Shown piece by piece: positions 15,014-20,388 of a stretch of DNA of 28,605 nt (position 1 is its first letter; every line of letters starts with the position of its first letter). The notes below the pieces were generated by a model. That model was given only the letters and a program-made list of their open reading frames with translations, was not told the DNA's origin and ran no database searches. Both the position numbers and the translations under genes were made by a program. The stretch is from a virus, in IMG/VR virus record IMGVR_UViG_3300025326_000164, positions 1 through 28,605 of that record. One strand, written 5' to 3'.

Positions 15014-15274
15014 ATGAAAACAGCAAAAGAAATTTTACATTCCAAAGACAGACAATTTCAAGAAGAAACTTTTGCTTATAATGAACAAACCATTATTGAA
15101 GCGATGGATGAGTATGCTGCACAATTTATTCATCCAACTAATTGTTATCAATGCGAGGGGACTGGAAATATTGTGATAAGTATAAATCCAGATGGGCAGG
15201 ATTATACTCAAACCTGTATGAACTGCAAAGGGGTTGGTAAAGTAATTATGTTACCAATGCAACAAAATACTTAA
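15014..15274 (+). CDS. Small protein with two C-x-x-C-x-G-x-G motifs
   Basis: 86 residues. An amphipathic N-terminal segment (YNEQTIIEAMDEYAAQF), frequent in short phage proteins, precedes CYQCEGTG (about 44-51) and CMNCKGVG (about 68-75). The pair forms a DnaJ-type zinc site. Similar motifs occur in the protein at 12685, so the array seems rich in mini zinc proteins. The second gene of its cassette; partner and role are unknown. Confidence 0.55.
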   Translation: MKTAKEILHSKDRQFQEETFAYNEQTIIEAMDEYAAQFIHPTNCYQCEGTGNIVISINPDGQDYTQTCMNCKGVGKVIMLPMQQNT

Positions 15275-15305
15275 TATGATGAATGTATTTTGTTGTTGGC
15301 TGTTA

Positions 15306-15437
15306 GCCCCTTTTCTGAAAAAAAATATTGCAGGTAACGGATTAGGGCTATGAGAAGAAAAATTTATCAATATGAGCCAATGATAAGGGAAATTTTATTT
15401 CTTATAGCCCTTGTTATCGGTCTGGCGGTTAAAGGGG
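15306..15437 (+). repeat. attC-like site 6 with cassette flanks
   Basis: TAAC at 15335 and GTTA at 15413, the shortest full site (82 nt). Inner arms 15344-15356 (AGGGCTATGAGAA) and 15399-15411 pair at 12 of 13, and the stem continues into AAATT. The 3' flank 15413-15437 pairs with 16019-16042 across the next two genes, including GCGGTTAAAGGGG / CCCCTTTAACCGC. Confidence 0.7.
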
Positions 15438-15451
15438 TGGCTGTTGAATAG
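15350..15451 (+). CDS. Possible 33-residue membrane leader peptide in site 6
   Basis: ATG 15350 inside the palindrome opens a frame encoding a basic start (MRRKIYQYEPM) and a hydrophobic stretch (ILFLIALVIGLAVKGVAV). It crosses the GTTA half-site and stops at 15449-15451, 21 nt before the next gene. It could be a leader ORF for coupling or, less likely, a real membrane peptide. Confidence 0.3.
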   Translation: MRRKIYQYEPMIREILFLIALVIGLAVKGVAVE

Positions 15452-15472
15452 AAACTTTTAAACTAAAATAAT

Positions 15473-15706
15473 ATGAAACAATTGGAAGAAAAATTCGAGA
15501 AACTACTACTTAAAAGCAGAGATGCTGATTTGATAGATGCTTATGCAAATTTAAAAGAGGCATTAAATAAAGCAATGGAAGATGCTACAAGAGTGATAAA
15601 ACATTACAATTCGCTGCCAGATAAAGCGGATTTATTCTGCGGACATTGCGGGAAAAGAAAAAATTTTAAGGGTGATGGTACTATTGAACAATTATGTATA
15701 TGCTAA
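15473..15706 (+). CDS. Small helical protein with C-terminal zinc-ribbon-like cysteines
   Basis: 77 residues. A helical N-terminus (LEEKFEKLLLKSRDADLIDA) is followed by CGHCGKRKNF (about 57-66) and a terminal CIC, giving C-x-x-C...C-x-C. The last Cys is the final residue, so the zinc site is compact or incomplete. It opens a two-gene cassette. Between it and the next gene (15707-15766) no half-site is left. Confidence 0.5.
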   Translation: MKQLEEKFEKLLLKSRDADLIDAYANLKEALNKAMEDATRVIKHYNSLPDKADLFCGHCGKRKNFKGDGTIEQLCIC

Positions 15707-15766
15707 GGATGCTGTCGGTTAAATTGAGAATCTTAAACTAAATATAAACTAAAAACAAAACAACAA

Positions 15767-15988
15767 ATGACAACAAGAGCAAAATTCAATGTTGCCGAGA
15801 TTGCTAAGTATGGCAATGGCGGTGGCGCAAAAGTTATCCTACTGCCTGTAACAGGTAACAGCGAGGAAAACAAAACCTTTTGGAGCGCAACTCCAAGTGG
15901 AAAAATCGAAATGTTTATCAATAATCCAGAGGCAGTGAAACAATTTGAAGCCTTTGGAGAATTTTACATTGATTTCACGAAGGCGTAA
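15767..15988 (+). CDS. Conserved small phage protein
   Basis: 73 residues. KVILLPVTGNSEENKTFWSA followed by TPSGKIEMFINNPEAVKQFE and a final FGEFYIDFTKA match a small protein family I know from Bacteroidota phages, where it usually sits near replication genes and has no assigned function. A beta-barrel-like fold is probable. Finding a core-type phage gene here shows that cassettes capture phage genes or that the array and phage share a gene pool. Confidence 0.55.
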   Translation: MTTRAKFNVAEIAKYGNGGGAKVILLPVTGNSEENKTFWSATPSGKIEMFINNPEAVKQFEAFGEFYIDFTKA

Positions 15989-16018
15989 GGTCATAGGGGT
16001 GGTGGCTGTTGGCTGCTG

Positions 16019-16168
16019 CCCCTTTAACCGCTTGCCGATAATGGCTGCCGCGCTTTGTGCCGGGCGCGGGGTGTGCGCTTCGCACCCCTTCGCGCATGGC
16101 ATCAAAGGGCGTTGTTATCGGACGGGTCGCCCGGACGATACAACCGCCTTTCGCGGCAGCCATTATCG
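16019..16168 (+). repeat. attC-like site 7: nested palindromes, no gene
   Basis: CGATAATGGCTGCCGCG (16036-16052) pairs perfectly over 17 bp with 16152-16168, giving a degenerate TAAT/ATTA site. Within it are further hairpins: CTTTG-TGCC (16053 on) pairs with GGCA-TCAAAG near 16098, enclosing GGGGTGTGCG / CGCACCCC, and GTTGTTATCG pairs with CGATACAAC before the closing arm. The stretch is more GC-rich than its surroundings. Confidence 0.6.
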
Positions 16169-16420
16169 AACAGGACACGCCTTTCATGGCTGTTGGGCGG
16201 CCTGTTCGATAACGTATTGCAGGTTGGCGCAGGATTTAAAATTGCTAAACAAAACACAAATAGAAAGACCATGAAAAAAGAAGACATAATAAAATGCTTA
16301 CAGGAAGCAACGATAAAAAACATAACAGAAAAAGGCGTTGAATGGAAGCTCCTATTTGAAGATGGGGCTGATGCAATTTTAAAACTTGCCGCCCAACCTG
16401 ATGTTATAAAATCGGTTTGC
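16163..16420 (+). repeat. attC-like site 8 and gene-less mini-cassette
   Basis: TTATCGAACAGG (16163-16174) pairs perfectly with CCTGTTCGATAA (16201-16212) around only 26 nt, an empty mini-cassette. TAAC at 16210 and GTTA at 16403 then bound a long site: arms include TTTAAAATTGC (16235-16245) with GCAATTTTAAA (16373-16383) and AGGTTGG with CCAACCT. The flank 16403-16420 pairs with 16498-16514. Confidence 0.6.
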
Positions 16421-16498
16421 GATTGCGGGAAAGAGGCAACAACTCATTTGTGCGAAAAATGTTTAGATGATATAGAATCAATGGATGGTGGAGGATAG
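16271..16498 (+). CDS. Zinc-ribbon mini-protein spanning two array modules
   Basis: 75 residues from ATG 16271. The first ~44 residues (to AAQPD) are encoded inside the long site 8; the rest (VIKSVCDCGKEATTHLCEKC...) lies in the next bracketed module, 16403-16514. The cysteines C-x-C...C-x-x-C form a zinc-ribbon-like set. The junction VIKSVC is encoded by the half-site GTTATAAAATCGGTTTGC. The same junction and module ends recur at 17008-17113 with different contents, so this protein looks like a chimera assembled by recombination. An upstream in-frame extension into the palindromes is rejected. Confidence 0.5.
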   Translation: MKKEDIIKCLQEATIKNITEKGVEWKLLFEDGADAILKLAAQPDVIKSVCDCGKEATTHLCEKCLDDIESMDGGG

Positions 16499-16573
16499 CA
16501 AACTGTTTTATAACGGTTTCGGGGCTTTATTTAGTGCGGGAGTTGCTTGCACAAATTTGTCCCGAAGCAGAAA
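16498..16573 (+). repeat. attC-like site 9, 3' half degenerate
   Basis: GCAAACTGTTTTATAAC (16498-16514) closes the zinc-ribbon module. TAAC at 16511 is followed by GGTTTCGGGGCTTTATTTAG; TTCGGG can pair with CCCGAA near 16561, but no GTTA remains. The site seems decayed or truncated. Confidence 0.5.
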
Positions 16574-16593
16574 CATAATTAAAAACTGAAAAT

Positions 16594-16824
16594 ATGAAAA
16601 AAGCAAAGAAACCCGCATTGAATAAAGCCCCTGTTACCAGCAGTGCTTCTCCGAAATTAGAACACTTGGTAATAGTAGGAAAATTCAATGATGGAAAATG
16701 TAGGCAAGTGTTGATACAACCTAAAACGCAAGATGTAATTATCTCGGCTATATTGGCTTGTGAAGGTCAATTAAGAATATTAGAAACAGCACTTGACGGA
16801 CTTGATATTGAGTTACCGTCTTAG
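16594..16824 (+). CDS. Small hypothetical cassette protein
   Basis: 76 residues. A basic, Ala/Pro-rich start (MKKAKKPALNKAPVTSSASP) precedes a compact alpha/beta-like part (LEHLVIVGKFNDGKCRQVLI, then ISAILACEGQLRILETALDG). No family recognised. The only gene in its cassette; the leader AATTAAAAACTGAAAAT is typical. Confidence 0.5.
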   Translation: MKKAKKPALNKAPVTSSASPKLEHLVIVGKFNDGKCRQVLIQPKTQDVIISAILACEGQLRILETALDGLDIELPS

Positions 16825-16833
16825 CATTGCTGG

Positions 16834-17011
16834 TAACGTAATTCGGGTTGCCGTAGTGCGCCCATAAAAATAAAAACTATGACCAGAGAATATTCATAAG
16901 GAAAGTATCTTGGAAATAAAAGATACGAATACAATAACGCAGACATAGATTTAATGCGTGAAGATTTAGATAAAGTAATTGATTACCACGCATTACGGCA
17001 ACCCGATGTTA
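16834..17011 (+). repeat. attC-like site 10
   Basis: TAAC at 16834 and GTTA at 17008. Arms 16843-16860 (TCGGGTTGCCGTAGTGCG) and 16989-17006 pair at 17 of 18 positions, the best stem in the array. Like site 8 it is long because its loop holds the start of an ORF. The flank 17008-17026 pairs with 17096-17113. Confidence 0.65.
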
Positions 17012-17112
17012 TAAAATCGGTTTGCCAAAAGTGCGGTGCTGAAATGGAAGGAGCAACTTATAAGGGTTATAAAATGTGTCATGTATGCAGAGAGTGGCAA
17101 ACTGTTTTATAA
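16879..17112 (+). pseudogene. Broken zinc-ribbon mini-protein (in-frame TAA at codon 7)
   Basis: ATG 16879 has a normal leader (AAAAATAAAAACT), but TAA at 16897-16899 interrupts the frame, which otherwise runs to 17112. The remainder encodes GKYLGNKRYEYNNADIDLM..., then QPDVIKSVCQKCGAE and CHVCREWQTVL, a four-Cys zinc-ribbon. It has the same two-module build and the same VIKSVC junction as the gene at 16271. A C-to-T change of CAA would explain the stop; initiation at ATG 16954 could still give 52 residues. Confidence 0.5.
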
Positions 17113-17166
17113 CATACAATATAGATTGCATAGCATCTAACTAACTAATAACTAAAACAATAAACT

Positions 17167-18039
17167 ATGGAAATTTCCAAGTACATGGATGAGTATAGAA
17201 AAGAACTTGAGAGAAAGTTCTTTAGACCAAAGAGCATAGATGTATATGTTTCTTGTATTGGAGTATTTTTAAATTACTTCGACCAGAAGAAAACCCATCC
17301 AATAAAGATTAACGAATCGGACATTAAAGAATACCTATGGAAATTTGCTGAACAGAATACACAGCGGGCGCATCACTCGGCAATTAAATGTTTTTATAAA
17401 TACACTCTGAGGCAACCAAATAAATTTAAGTATATTGAATATGCGAAGCGCAATAGAAAACTTCCCATTGTTTTATCTATCGAAGAAATGCAGAGAATTA
17501 TATTTACTGCTTCTAACTTGAAACACAAAACAATTCTTTGCCTGATGTATTCTACCGGAATGAGGGTGGGAGAGGTAATCAATCTGAAACTATCCGACAT
17601 TGACCGCTCTCGTATGGTTATTAATATTCAGGATGCTAAAGGTGGAAAAGACAGGCAAGCTACTTTAGACCCTCTCGTATTACAATTAATGGAAATTTAT
17701 TACAGACAATATAAGCCGAATGTGTTTTTGTTTAATGGGCAATTTGATTTACGATATTCAGCAAGAAGTATCGCTCAGTTCTTACGGGACTATGCTTATA
17801 AAACGGGAATAAAAAAGAAAGTTCATCCGCATTTAATCAGACATTGCTATGCTACGCACTTATTGGAAGCGGGAATAGATATGTCGGTACTTCAAAAAGT
17901 ATTGGGGCATTCGTCTATTTCAACTACTCAGATTTACGGACACATCAGCAATAATATTGTTTCAAAAATTATTACCCCCGTTCAGTTTATTGCTAATAAA
18001 AACTTTCAACTGCCCACCCAACAAAGACTATCCGCATGA
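17167..18039 (+). CDS. Tyrosine recombinase (XerC/XerD-like integrase)
   Basis: 290 residues. N-terminal SAM-like core-binding domain 1-95, catalytic domain 100-270. Catalytic residues visible: Arg133 (TGMRVGE), Lys158 or Lys161 (AKGGKDR), His222 and Arg225 (HPHLIRH), His248 (LGHSS) and nucleophile Tyr257 (TQIYGH). It joins and exchanges DNA at specific sites. The length and the short region between the Lys and the H-x-x-R motif are Xer-like; the extra ~16-residue insertion that defines integron integrases is not evident. It starts 53 nt after the end of the cassette array and overlaps the next gene by 4 nt. It is either the phage integrase or the enzyme that moves the cassettes, or both. Confidence 0.85.
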   Translation: MEISKYMDEYRKELERKFFRPKSIDVYVSCIGVFLNYFDQKKTHPIKINESDIKEYLWKFAEQNTQRAHHSAIKCFYKYTLRQPNKFKYIEYAKRNRKLPIVLSIEEMQRIIFTASNLKHKTILCLMYSTGMRVGEVINLKLSDIDRSRMVINIQDAKGGKDRQATLDPLVLQLMEIYYRQYKPNVFLFNGQFDLRYSARSIAQFLRDYAYKTGIKKKVHPHLIRHCYATHLLEAGIDMSVLQKVLGHSSISTTQIYGHISNNIVSKIITPVQFIANKNFQLPTQQRLSA

Positions 18040-18413
18040 TACAAGACACTCACGGAAATACCATCACCATAACCGCCGGACAGGTAAGACTTCATCTCAA
18101 AGGAATGAAGCCGAGATTGGTGGGTACTATTAATGACACCACCAGAACGCTTCACGTCAAACGTATCAGAGAGAAGCATTTGATGAGGGTGAATAACTCT
18201 TATGGATTCAACCACCACATCTTAGCCAATGCCAAGAGATTTGATAAGATTCTACTGGAGGATAACTATGGGCAATGGGAGATACCTGTAAAGTTTATCT
18301 TAGAGCATGGTTCGTTTCTACACTTTCAAAAACTCGGATTCGAGAAACAAATCTTTTTACATATTAATTATCTTAATGCTTATGAAAGAAAAATCACAGT
18401 ATCGTCCCTCTAA
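18036..18413 (+). CDS. Conserved hypothetical protein linked to the recombinase
   Basis: 125 residues, starting with an ATGA overlap of the recombinase. Basic and beta-rich N-terminus (VRLHLKGMKPRLVGTINDTT), then FDKILLEDNYGQWEIPVKFI and LEHGSFLHFQKLGFEKQIFL. I recall proteins with this last pattern in Bacteroidota phages but know no function. Coupling to the recombinase suggests a partner, such as a directionality factor, or simple co-transcription. Confidence 0.5.
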   Translation: MIQDTHGNTITITAGQVRLHLKGMKPRLVGTINDTTRTLHVKRIREKHLMRVNNSYGFNHHILANAKRFDKILLEDNYGQWEIPVKFILEHGSFLHFQKLGFEKQIFLHINYLNAYERKITVSSL

Positions 18414-18582
18414 CCGTGTACGCTCCTCAGAGGAGTTGCAGAAGCCCTTTGAACAGAGGAAGTATAAGTCTGTTGATACGGCAAAGGACAGGGAGATATT
18501 ACCGTTTGGTGTTTATTTCACACAGGAGAAAGCGGAGAGAAGGATGGCGATGGTGATGGAGTTTATAAACAGCAAGAGGTGA
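18382..18582 (+). CDS. Small basic hypothetical protein
   Basis: 66 residues from ATG 18382, overlapping the previous gene by 32 nt. A longer frame from 18307 is unlikely because it would overlap more and adds a Leu/Ile-rich stretch. The product is highly charged (MKEKSQYRPSNRVRSSEELQ, then KAERRMAMVMEFINSKR). No family recognised. It ends just before the regulatory region of the replication genes. Confidence 0.45.
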   Translation: MKEKSQYRPSNRVRSSEELQKPFEQRKYKSVDTAKDREILPFGVYFTQEKAERRMAMVMEFINSKR

Positions 18583-18586
18583 GGTG

Positions 18587-18630
18587 TTGATAACTTAATA
18601 TCAAAGATTTGAAAATTGGTTTTATATTTG
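18587..18630 (+). promoter_or_regulatory. Replication-gene promoter with operator-like palindrome
   Basis: TATATTTG (18623-18630) fits the TAnnTTTG -7 box; a clear -33 TTG at the right spacing is missing. Upstream, TTGATA-ACTTAA-TATCAA (18587-18604) is a perfect 6+6 palindrome that could bind a repressor or activator. Confidence 0.45.
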
Positions 18631-18752
18631 CAATGTAATTCAAAACTTGTCAATGAAAATAACCCTATTTACATTTTAAAATAAGTTCACAACGCGGAGG
18701 CGAACACTTCCTTTCTGACAAGTTTGGATTACATCGCCCCACGTTCGTGAAC
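18630..18752 (+). ncRNA. Candidate pseudoknot leader with interleaved inverted repeats
   Basis: Repeat A (18630-18652) pairs with A' (18716-18737): about 20 of 22 positions with a 1-nt bulge, core AAACTTGTCA / TGACAAGTTT. Repeat B (18685-18702, GTTCACAACGCGGAGGCG) pairs with B' (18735-18752) at about 15 positions. The order A-B-A'-B' means both helices together form a pseudoknot, or they exclude each other as a switch. It ends 13 nt before the initiator gene. A MITE-like insertion with 23-nt ends is an alternative reading of A/A'. Confidence 0.45.
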
Positions 18753-18765
18753 ATTTTTATTACAA

Positions 18766-19581
18766 ATGAGCAAGGAACTTCCATATTTTAAATTCATTCC
18801 GACCGAATATTTGCTCGGAACTATAAGTTTTCAGAAAGAAAAAATTCAGGGTACATTCACATTGGTCTGTTGCTACTACTGGCAAAGACATTGTGATATT
18901 ACCCTTACTTTGCTTAACCAGTTGTTAAGCAAACGTCAAGCAAACGTCAAGCAACTTATCAAAGCTGATATAGTGAAGCATGACGAAAAAACAGATAAAA
19001 TAAATATAGATTTTTTAGATGAACAATGGCATGAACTCAGTAATCTTTATGAAAAAAGAAGTAAGGCTGGAGCAATAGGAGGTAAGCAATCGTCAAGCAA
19101 TCGTCAAGCAATCGTCAACGATACCTCAAGCATTAAGATAGAGATAGAGAATAAGAAAGAGATAAAAGATAAAGATAAAGATTCCTTGCGAACTTTGTTC
19201 GCTGAAATGAAAAAGTTTTTTATGGAAGAATACAGAAAAAAAATAAACACAGATTATTATTGGGGCGCTAAAGATGCTGTTAATTTAAACCAATTAATCA
19301 CTAAAATTAAATACAAAATAAAAGAAAAAGAAAAACGCTCTGGCGAAAAAGAAAAAGAAAATTATGACGAAGAAATTTTAACCGGATTCAAGCATTTAAT
19401 ACTTTCATCAAAAGACAAATGGATTAACGCTCAATTTTCAATACCTATTTTTAATTCAAAGTTCAATGAAATATTTACTCAAATTTTAACTAACAATGGA
19501 AAACCAATTATCAACGCAAGAACAATGGCTGATGCTATGGAAAAAGAATTTAACCCAAAGCAAGGCAATACAGCTATTTGA
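18766..19581 (+). CDS. Replication initiator-like protein with internal origin
   Basis: 271 residues. The N-terminus (ELPYFKFIPTEYLLGTISFQ, then KIQGTFTLVCCYYWQRHCDI) has the look of phage replication proteins with a winged-helix DNA-binding domain (DnaD / lin1244-type). The middle is low-complexity and Lys-rich (about 124-143), a linker encoded by A-rich DNA, and the C-terminal part is helical. Its coding sequence contains 11-bp iterons and a palindrome, as in lambda gene O, so the protein probably binds its own gene to start replication. It has a dedicated promoter and folded leader, and overlaps the next frame. Confidence 0.6.
   Translation: MSKELPYFKFIPTEYLLGTISFQKEKIQGTFTLVCCYYWQRHCDITLTLLNQLLSKRQANVKQLIKADIVKHDEKTDKINIDFLDEQWHELSNLYEKRSKAGAIGGKQSSSNRQAIVNDTSSIKIEIENKKEIKDKDKDSLRTLFAEMKKFFMEEYRKKINTDYYWGAKDAVNLNQLITKIKYKIKEKEKRSGEKEKENYDEEILTGFKHLILSSKDKWINAQFSIPIFNSKFNEIFTQILTNNGKPIINARTMADAMEKEFNPKQGNTAI
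18909..19190 (+). other. Putative phage replication origin (iterons inside initiator gene)
   Basis: A perfect palindrome TTTGCTTAAC-cagtt-GTTAAGCAAA (18909-18933) leads into two tandem AAGCAAACGTC units (18927-18948) and a partial third. A second cluster holds three identical AAGCAATCGTC units (19084-19116) and a degenerate fourth. The 11-bp period is not a multiple of three, so encoded residues differ between copies and the repeat is conserved as DNA. A purine-rich, AT-rich tract (about 19128-19190) follows and could be the unwinding element. Confidence 0.6.
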
Positions 19582-20116
19582 AAATAAAGACAAAATGCTT
19601 TTAAGTCATATCTGTATTAATCTTACAGTAGAGCAAGCATTTAATAGCGGAGCGCATTTTGCTATATTAAAAAAGTGGAATGAACAAGGTATAACACTAA
19701 CTATTGCAACGATGCTAACAGAATTATTATTATCTGTTCCAAACAATATGACAACAGAAGACATTGTTTATATGGCAAGAAGTATAGTAATTGATAATGA
19801 AAACTGGAAGCCGGATGACATTCTCTTAATTTTTAGAAATGCAAAGCAAGGAAAATATGAAAAAATATACGGAAATTTTTCATATCAGGATTTTAATAAA
19901 TGGGCAGATGCTTATGCAAAAGAAAGACAAAATTATGTTGACAATAAACATTTATCTACCAAAGCCCCCATCACTACCACGATTGAAAGCAAGCAGAGAA
20001 TTTTCGAGGACAGGCAAAAACAATATCCTATCCTGAATGATAAGACAGAGAAGATAAATTTAGACGATGCTTTGAAATCACTTGGTAAATCAATAACCAA
20101 TGGCAAAGCGAGTTGA
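19496..20116 (+). CDS. Helicase-loader-like replication protein
   Basis: 206 residues if it starts at 19496, which overlaps the initiator by 86 nt; ATG 19532 or 19595 (after the upstream stop) are alternatives. The core LTIATMLTELLLSVPNNMTT followed by DIVYMARSIVIDNENWKPDD, then ILLIFRNAKQGKYEKIYGNF and NKWADAYAKERQ, matches a phage replication family seen after initiator genes, probably loading the DnaB helicase. Its C-terminus overlaps the nuclease gene by 17 nt. Role inferred from pattern and position. Confidence 0.5.
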   Translation: MENQLSTQEQWLMLWKKNLTQSKAIQLFENKDKMLLSHICINLTVEQAFNSGAHFAILKKWNEQGITLTIATMLTELLLSVPNNMTTEDIVYMARSIVIDNENWKPDDILLIFRNAKQGKYEKIYGNFSYQDFNKWADAYAKERQNYVDNKHLSTKAPITTTIESKQRIFEDRQKQYPILNDKTEKINLDDALKSLGKSITNGKAS

Positions 20117-20372
20117 TGACAATCAAAAAGAAATAGTTCGCAATCTAAGACAGCTTGGGTGTTCTGTGCAATCTCTTTCTTCTCTTGGCAAAGGATGTCC
20201 TGATTTATTAGTTGGCATAAAAAAACGTAATTGGCTGATTGAACTAAAAGACGGTAAGAAATTTTCCAGCCAGCAGAAATTAACGCCGGACGAAATCAGG
20301 TGGCATCAGACATGGAATGGGCAGGTGAATGTCTGTAATTGTATTGAACAGATACTTGAGGCAATAAAATAA
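20100..20372 (+). CDS. VRR-NUC-like nuclease
   Basis: 90 residues, the size of single-domain VRR-NUC proteins. GKGCPDLLVGIKKRNWLIEL followed by KDGKK contains the PD...E-x-K catalytic set of the PD-(D/E)XK fold (Asp in PDLL, Glu and Lys in IELKDG). The QKLTPDEIRWHQTWNGQVNV segment is the typical continuation. Such phage enzymes act on branched DNA, possibly resolving recombination or replication intermediates. It closes the replication gene group. Confidence 0.75.
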   Translation: MAKRVDDNQKEIVRNLRQLGCSVQSLSSLGKGCPDLLVGIKKRNWLIELKDGKKFSSQQKLTPDEIRWHQTWNGQVNVCNCIEQILEAIK

Positions 20373-20373
20373 T

Positions 20374-20381
20374 TAACTTTG
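20374..20381 (+). promoter_or_regulatory. -7 box TAACTTTG, near-leaderless start
   Basis: TAACTTTG fits TAnnTTTG and ends 7 nt before the ATG at 20389, so the transcript would begin at or very near the start codon. TTG at 20356-20358 is only 15 nt upstream, a shorter spacing than usual. Confidence 0.4.
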
Positions 20382-20388
20382 CTTTTGA

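Larger units (their letters stand above)
11235..17113 (+). mobile_element. Integron-like gene-cassette array with attC-like palindromes
   Basis: Small unrelated genes alternate with palindromic spacers. The 5' halves run TAAC, 3-6 variable bases, then a GGGCTTGCC-like arm; the 3' halves carry the complementary arm followed by GTTA. Full pairs occur at 11883-11998, 13018-13143, 13780-13903, 14567-14664, 15335-15416, 16210-16406 and 16834-17011, with a degenerate TAAT/ATTA pair at 16039-16165 and truncated sites near 12624 and 16511. The extra bases between TAAC and the stem are always on the 5' arm, giving strand asymmetry as in attC sites. Genes between sites are flanked by their own inverted repeats. 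The left edge cuts a phage gene and the right edge stops at a GTTA/TAAC-bounded mini-cassette 53 nt before a tyrosine recombinase. Confidence 0.7.

Noticed and set aside
16055-16270. Upstream extension of the zinc-ribbon ORF, and overlapping frames in 15839-16323 on both strands
   Set aside because: They run through GC-rich nested palindromes; the ATG at 16271 has the normal A-rich leader. Palindromes often leave long frames open on both strands.
11235-17113. CRISPR array
   Set aside because: The repeated units are imperfect palindromes of differing sequence and unequal spacing, separated by real genes, and no cas gene is near.
11235-17113. Insertion sequences or transposon
   Set aside because: Inverted repeats flank many genes, but no transposase is encoded and no target-site duplication is evident; each pair of ends differs from the next.
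18927-19127. Iterons as a protein repeat
   Set aside because: The 11-bp period is not a multiple of three and the encoded residues (SKRQANVKQL, QSSSNRQAIV) do not repeat.
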